DNA from: an uncultured Oscillospiraceae bacterium
Lineage (GTDB): Bacteria; Bacillota; Clostridia; Oscillospirales; Oscillospiraceae
NCBI GenBank assembly: GCA_900751035.1
Contig: CAADSF010000344.1
Span: forward strand, 1 to 10,973
Direction of reading: 5' to 3'
DNA: 10,973 nt
Part shown: positions 7,632 to 10,973 of the stretch, in pieces
Numbering within the stretch: position 1 is the stretch's first letter
How the letters are laid out: each line of letters begins with the position of its first letter
The notes under the pieces: generated by a model
The model's database searches: none
What the model was told of the DNA's origin: nothing
What the model saw: only the letters and a program-made list of their open reading frames with translations
Made by a program: the position numbers and the translations under genes

Positions 7632-8427
7632 AATCGTATACCTCAGCAATCAGTTCGGTACCCCACAGCGGGTAAAAGCCGCCCAACAGGTGTACGCCGT
7701 CATCCTGATACAGGTCCGTGTTTTCTTCACAGAGCTGCGTGATGTCCACATACGGCGTGCCGTTTTCCTCGCAAAAGGCGCGGACGGCATCGTTATAAGC
7801 CGGGATCTCGCGCCACGCGGGTCCGCGCTTGAACGCGGGTTCAAGCGCAGGGATGATGGAGCAGACATAGACCGTAGCGTTCGGAAGATGCTCCTTGAGG
7901 AGGGCGAGCGTATTGTTCACTTCGTTTACATAATCCTCTGGCGTCGGCCAGTACCCGATTCCGACATCGTTGATGCCGTAGGTCAGGAAAATGATTGAGG
8001 GATTCAGCGCGACAAGCTCCTCCAGGTGGTCGATGACCTTTTTGATGGTCGCGCCGGAGTCGGCAAACACGCGTTCGGGGGCCAGATAGCCATAATAGGT
8101 GAAGCCTGACGTTCTGGAGTCGCCGAGCATGGCGTAATCCTCAAACAGCGACCAGACGGAAATTTCTCCGCTGTAGAGCTTTGCACGCCATTCGTCCCGC
8201 ATCGCGTCCAGCTCCGCCTGACGGATGGCCTTGAGCTCTGCTTCCACATCGTCAGGGCTGTTTGCCTCCTGCTCTCGGAGCCATTCCACGCCAGACGCGA
8301 CCTCCGCATCCGTCGCAGAGGCAGCAGTACGCTTCGCCGGGAACACAAAAATCCATAAAATCAACAGCAAAAAAAGGACCAGAGGCAAAAGCATCAGCGT
8401 CCTCCAGCTCCAAGCCCTTGCATTCAT
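7591..8427 (-). CDS. Membrane-anchored SGNH/GDSL-type hydrolase or acyltransferase
   Basis: An extracytoplasmic esterase or acyl-transfer enzyme of the SGNH fold. It has 278 residues: a short basic N-terminus, one membrane anchor (about 12-30), a charged helical linker (about 40-90), then the catalytic domain. Block I is GDS with nucleophile S104, block II is SGATI (G125), block III is GIND with N153, and block V is DGVH with D243 and H246. The complete triad and oxyanion residues suggest an active enzyme. It heads a four-gene operon and overlaps the next gene by 41 bases. The first ATG (8427) follows a G-run eight bases upstream. ATG 8394 (residue 12) has a better GGAGG six bases upstream, but would remove the positive charges before the anchor, so 8427 is preferred with some doubt. 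It could add or remove acetyl groups on the same glycan as the MBOAT system; the sequence does not say which. Confidence 0.9.
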   Translation of the reverse strand: MNARAWSWRTLMLLPLVLFLLLILWIFVFPAKRTAASATDAEVASGVEWLREQEANSPDDVEAELKAIRQAELDAMRDEWRAKLYSGEISVWSLFEDYAMLGDSRTSGFTYYGYLAPERVFADSGATIKKVIDHLEELVALNPSIIFLTYGINDVGIGYWPTPEDYVNEVNNTLALLKEHLPNATVYVCSIIPALEPAFKRGPAWREIPAYNDAVRAFCEENGTPYVDITQLCEENTDLYQDDGVHLLGGFYPLWGTELIAEVYDYVFALESTESEAE

Positions 8428-8474
8428 CAGCGTAACCCCCAGAGGTCAAAGTCAACCGGATATCAATCCTGACC

Positions 8475-8503
8475 ATTATAGTATAGCACCGCTGTTTTGT
8501 CTA
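8475..8503 (-). promoter_or_regulatory. Sigma-A-type promoter of the O-acylation operon
   Basis: On the minus strand, TAGACA (8503-8498) and TATAAT (8480-8475) are separated by exactly 17 bases. The -10 box is perfect and the -35 differs from TTGACA at one base. Transcription would begin near 8468, leaving a leader of about 40 bases before ATG 8427. It lies beyond the proC terminator, so the operon should be expressed independently of the proline genes. No operator is evident. Confidence 0.85.
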
Positions 8504-8561
8504 CAAAAATTGACAAAATGCGCCCGGATTTTTTCGGACTGCACGTATTGTCAAGCAGAAA

Positions 8562-8595
8562 AAGCGTCCGCAGGCAGATAAGCCAGCGGGCGCTT
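8562..8595 (-). terminator. Intrinsic terminator of the proline operon
   Basis: AAGCGTCCGC (8562-8571) pairs with GCGGGCGCTT (8586-8595) through ten pairs including one wobble. Inside the loop, GGC and GCC (8573-8575, 8582-8584) can pair further. On the minus strand the stem runs into TTTTTCTGCTTG, a good T-tract. It starts 31 bases after the proC stop. Confidence 0.88.
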
Positions 8596-8625
8596 GGGGC
8601 TGCATATGGAATTGGCTGCTCCGGC

Positions 8626-9432
8626 TCAGTGCGCGGCCAGCTCGCAGGTTCGTTCGTAGGCGGCAATCACCGCGTCCATGGCGGCGGCGCGGACGCCGTG
8701 CTGTTCCAGCGCTCGGACGCCTGCAATCGTCGTTCCGCCGGGGCTGCAGACCTCGGATTGGAGCTTGCCGGGGTGCTTGCCGGAGGAAAGCGTCATTTCC
8801 GCTGCGCCGATCATGGTCTGCGCGGCAAGGGCCAGCGCCTGAGGGTACGGCAGGCCGCAGCTTACGCCGCCGTTTGCCAGCGCGTCCAGAAACAGATAGA
8901 CAAACGCCGGGCCGCAGCCGGAGACGGCGCTGCCCGCGTCCAGCTTGTCCTCCGGCATCCGCATCAGAAGCCCTGCAGGGCGCAGTGCTGCTTCCAGCGC
9001 AGCCAACTCGTCCTCCGTGACAGCGTCGTCCGGGGAGATCAGAACCACGCCCTTGCCGAGCGCGACCGGCAGGTTCGGCATAATGCGTACAACCGGGCAG
9101 GGGAGACCCAGCGTTTCTTTGATCGTTCTGAGCGTAACGCCTGCCGCCATGGAGACGAGCACGGGCCGGTCCTCTCTCGCTGAAAGCGGCGCTTTCAGCT
9201 CCGTCAGCAGCGCCGGGAGCATCTGCGGCTTGACGCCGAGAAAAATGAATTTACAGGCATCCGTGACTTCCAGATTCGTCCCGGCAGCGCAGCCAAGCTC
9301 TGCGGCCAGCGCTTCTGCCTTCGAGGCTGTGCGGTTGGTCAGGAGTATGGCCGCGCCGCTTTTTGCTGCGGCCTGTGCCAGTGCGCCGCCCATATTCCCG
9401 GTTCCGATAAATCCAAGCTGATAGGTTGACAT
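8626..9432 (-). CDS. proC: Pyrroline-5-carboxylate reductase
   Basis: Last step of proline synthesis: reduces 1-pyrroline-5-carboxylate to L-proline with NAD(P)H in the cytoplasm. It has 268 residues, the normal length. The N-terminal Rossmann domain shows GFIGTGNMG (7-15) and GVKPQML. VRIMPNLP is the conserved MPN segment. The C-terminal helical dimer domain carries SGCGPAFVYLFLDAL and SPGGTT, both typical. The start is ATG 9432 with AAGGAGG (9438-9444) five bases upstream, again overlapping the TAA of the preceding proA gene. Only ten bases separate the two genes, so coupled translation is likely. No missing catalytic element is seen. Confidence 0.98.
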   Translation of the reverse strand: MSTYQLGFIGTGNMGGALAQAAAKSGAAILLTNRTASKAEALAAELGCAAGTNLEVTDACKFIFLGVKPQMLPALLTELKAPLSAREDRPVLVSMAAGVTLRTIKETLGLPCPVVRIMPNLPVALGKGVVLISPDDAVTEDELAALEAALRPAGLLMRMPEDKLDAGSAVSGCGPAFVYLFLDALANGGVSCGLPYPQALALAAQTMIGAAEMTLSSGKHPGKLQSEVCSPGGTTIAGVRALEQHGVRAAAMDAVIAAYERTCELAAH

Positions 9433-9442
9433 AAGTTCCTCC

Positions 9443-10699
9443 TTACCGGGTCTGCCCGTCGCCCGTTACGATATATTTATATGTCGTCAGCTCCCGCAGG
9501 CCCATGGGGCCTCTGGCGTGGAGCTTCTGCGTGGAAATGCCCATTTCACAGCCGAGGCCGAACTCGCCGCCGTCGGTAAAGCGCGTTGAGGCGTTTACAT
9601 AAACTGCCGCGCTGTCGACCAGACGCATAAAGCGCTGCGCGGTCTGCGCATTTTCGGTGATGATTGCGTCGGAATGGTGTGTGGAGTGCGCGGCAATATG
9701 GGAAATCGCCTCATCCGTGCTGGAAACGCTCCTGACCGCGAGAATATAATCCAGAAATTCCGTGTCGAAATCCTGTTCACCCGCAGGTGTGCCGGGAATG
9801 ATCCGCTGCGCAGCCTCATCCAGCCGGAGTTCGACCGGCGGCAGGCCGGCCGCAGCGCGGTCGTCCGCCAGCCGCTTTTTGAGCATTGGCAGGAACTGTC
9901 CGGCGATATCTGCGTGGACAATTGCAACTTCCTCCGCGTTGCAGACGGACGGGCGGCTGGTTTTGGCATTTTCGATGATGTTCAGCGCCTTTTCGAGGTC
10001 TGCGTCCCTGTCCACGTACACATGGCAGATGCCGGTGCCCGTTTCAATGCACGGAACGGTTGCCGATTCGACGCAGGCGCGGATAAGTCCTGCGCCGCCG
10101 CGCGGAATGAGCAGATCGACCAGTCCGTTCGCCGTCATAAGCTCGTGTGCGCTCTGGCGCGTGGTGTCCGACACCAGATTCACAAGGGCCTCCGGCAGAC
10201 CGGCAGACCGCAGACCCTCGTGCATAGCCGCAACAATGGCTGCGGCAGAGCGGAACGCTTCTTTTCCGCCGCGCAGGACGCAGACGTTCCCGCTTTTGAG
10301 GGCAAGCACCGCCGCGTCAGAGGTAACGTTCGGACGGCTTTCATAGATAATGGCCACGACACCAATCGGAACGGCTGTTTTGCGGATCACAAGCCCATTT
10401 GGCCGCTTCACCTCGGCCAGAATTTCTCCGACCGGGTCGGGGAGCTTCGCGACCTGACGCATGCCGTCCGCCATGGCGTCAATGCGGTCCTTCGTCAGGC
10501 GCAGGCGGTCAAGCATGACGCTTGAAATAACATCCTGCGCCGCCAGCATATCCTCCGCGTTTGCAGCAAGAATGGTGTCCGTATTTTTTTCAATTGCATC
10601 CGCCATCTTGGCAATGGCCCGGTTTTTTTCCTCACTGCCCAGCCATGCGAGCTGCGGGCAGGCGGCCTTCGCCTGCTGTAAAAGCGCCTGTGTTGTCAT
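9443..10699 (-). CDS. proA: Gamma-glutamyl phosphate reductase (glutamate-5-semialdehyde dehydrogenase)
   Basis: Second step of proline synthesis: NADPH-dependent reduction of gamma-glutamyl phosphate to glutamate-5-semialdehyde, which cyclises to pyrroline-5-carboxylate. It has 418 residues, full length for this aldehyde dehydrogenase relative. Visible motifs are PIGVVAIIYESRPNVTSD, LRGGKEA, IPRGGAGLI and, around the catalytic cysteine, PSVCNAEE (C253). The C-terminus FGLGCEMGISTQK-LHARGPMGL is characteristic. ATG 10699 overlaps the stop of proB as ATGA, a sign of translational coupling, and GAGGG lies about seven bases before it. The enzyme normally works with the glutamate 5-kinase because its substrate is labile. 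Confidence 0.98.
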   Translation of the reverse strand: MTTQALLQQAKAACPQLAWLGSEEKNRAIAKMADAIEKNTDTILAANAEDMLAAQDVISSVMLDRLRLTKDRIDAMADGMRQVAKLPDPVGEILAEVKRPNGLVIRKTAVPIGVVAIIYESRPNVTSDAAVLALKSGNVCVLRGGKEAFRSAAAIVAAMHEGLRSAGLPEALVNLVSDTTRQSAHELMTANGLVDLLIPRGGAGLIRACVESATVPCIETGTGICHVYVDRDADLEKALNIIENAKTSRPSVCNAEEVAIVHADIAGQFLPMLKKRLADDRAAAGLPPVELRLDEAAQRIIPGTPAGEQDFDTEFLDYILAVRSVSSTDEAISHIAAHSTHHSDAIITENAQTAQRFMRLVDSAAVYVNASTRFTDGGEFGLGCEMGISTQKLHARGPMGLRELTTYKYIVTGDGQTR

Positions 10700-10973
10700 T
10701 TCTCCGCCCTCTTTCCCAAAAATCTTGTGCCGATGGGCTTCCCATCGAGCAGTGCATAGAGCTTTTCAACCTCCGCGCCGTTGGCAATGATCATATCTGT
10801 TCCGGCTTTCGTGACGATCTGTGCGGCGGAGAGCTTCGTCTTCATCCCGCCGGTCCCGAGCTCGGAGCCCTTGCCCTCGGCCAGGCGGAGGATGTCGTCC
10901 GTGATCTCCGGCACGACGTCGATGCGCTGCGCGTCCGGATTTTTGTGCGGGTCGGCGGTATAGAGCCCGTCGA
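10696..10973 (-). CDS. proB: Glutamate 5-kinase, C-terminal part only, short form without PUA domain
   Basis: First step of proline synthesis: ATP-dependent phosphorylation of glutamate. About 92 C-terminal residues are visible, and the N-terminus lies beyond the window edge. The frame runs through DGLYTADPHKNPDA, the conserved end of the nucleotide-binding part, then GTGGMKTKLSAA, typical of the amino-acid-kinase fold. The protein stops soon after at GTRFLGKRAEK, where E. coli ProB continues into a PUA domain of about 100 residues, so this is the short form. The internal ATG at 10914 is not the start. The stop overlaps the proA start by four bases. Feedback inhibition by proline is usual for the family but cannot be judged from the visible part. 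Confidence 0.95.
   Translation of the reverse strand, partial: DGLYTADPHKNPDAQRIDVVPEITDDILRLAEGKGSELGTGGMKTKLSAAQIVTKAGTDMIIANGAEVEKLYALLDGKPIGTRFLGKRAEK

Noticed and set aside
8510..8515. TTGACA on the plus strand as a -35 element
   Set aside because: No -10 box lies 16-18 bases downstream, and the nearest genes on both sides are on the minus strand.
8510..8554. TTGACAA ... TTGTCAA inverted repeat in the promoter-terminator gap
   Set aside because: It has only seven bases per arm, 31 bases apart and upstream of the -35 box. It could be an operator, but without a second example it cannot be told from chance.
8463..8666. 67-codon minus-strand open frame between proC and the SGNH gene
   Set aside because: It overlaps the proC end, its terminator and the operon promoter, and has no plausible ribosome site or domain.

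Overview
The window looks like a chromosomal fragment from a fairly GC-rich Firmicute, probably a gut-type Clostridia/Oscillospiraceae relative. This is inferred from strong AAGGAGG-type ribosome binding sites, the gene families (DHHW, DUF4358, a short glutamate 5-kinase) and base composition. No rRNA or marker gene is present to confirm it. Nothing mobile is visible: no IS element, tRNA, integrase or CRISPR array.

Layout. (1) Positions 1-3935, plus strand: a glycogen/starch phosphorylase missing its N-terminus at the window edge, a perfect 12-bp hairpin, then a cytoplasmic GH13 alpha-amylase/neopullulanase-like enzyme. Together they would break down intracellular glycogen or maltodextrin. 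(2) An 18-bp hairpin at 4014-4055 separates this unit from convergent genes and probably stops transcription from both sides. (3) Positions 8427-4073, minus strand: a four-gene operon behind a clear sigma-A-type promoter (8475-8503). The order is a membrane-anchored SGNH/GDSL hydrolase, a DUF4358 membrane protein with a long cytoplasmic tail, an AlgI-like MBOAT O-acyltransferase, and a DHHW-family (AlgJ/AlgX-like) protein. Tight spacing and one 41-nt overlap suggest coupled translation. This is best read as an extracytoplasmic O-acylation (probably O-acetylation) system acting on an unidentified envelope or secreted glycan. (4) Positions 10973-8626, minus strand: proline biosynthesis genes proB (C-terminal part only), proA and proC, tightly packed and ended by a terminator at 8562-8595.

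The proline and glycogen genes are ordinary housekeeping genes. The least understood part is the four-gene O-acylation cassette. It has two different SGNH-type proteins around one MBOAT, and a DUF4358 protein whose N-terminal half is a proline/alanine/lysine-rich cytoplasmic tail carrying two short acidic-hydrophobic motifs. No glycan synthesis genes lie next to it, so the polymer it modifies cannot be told from this window.
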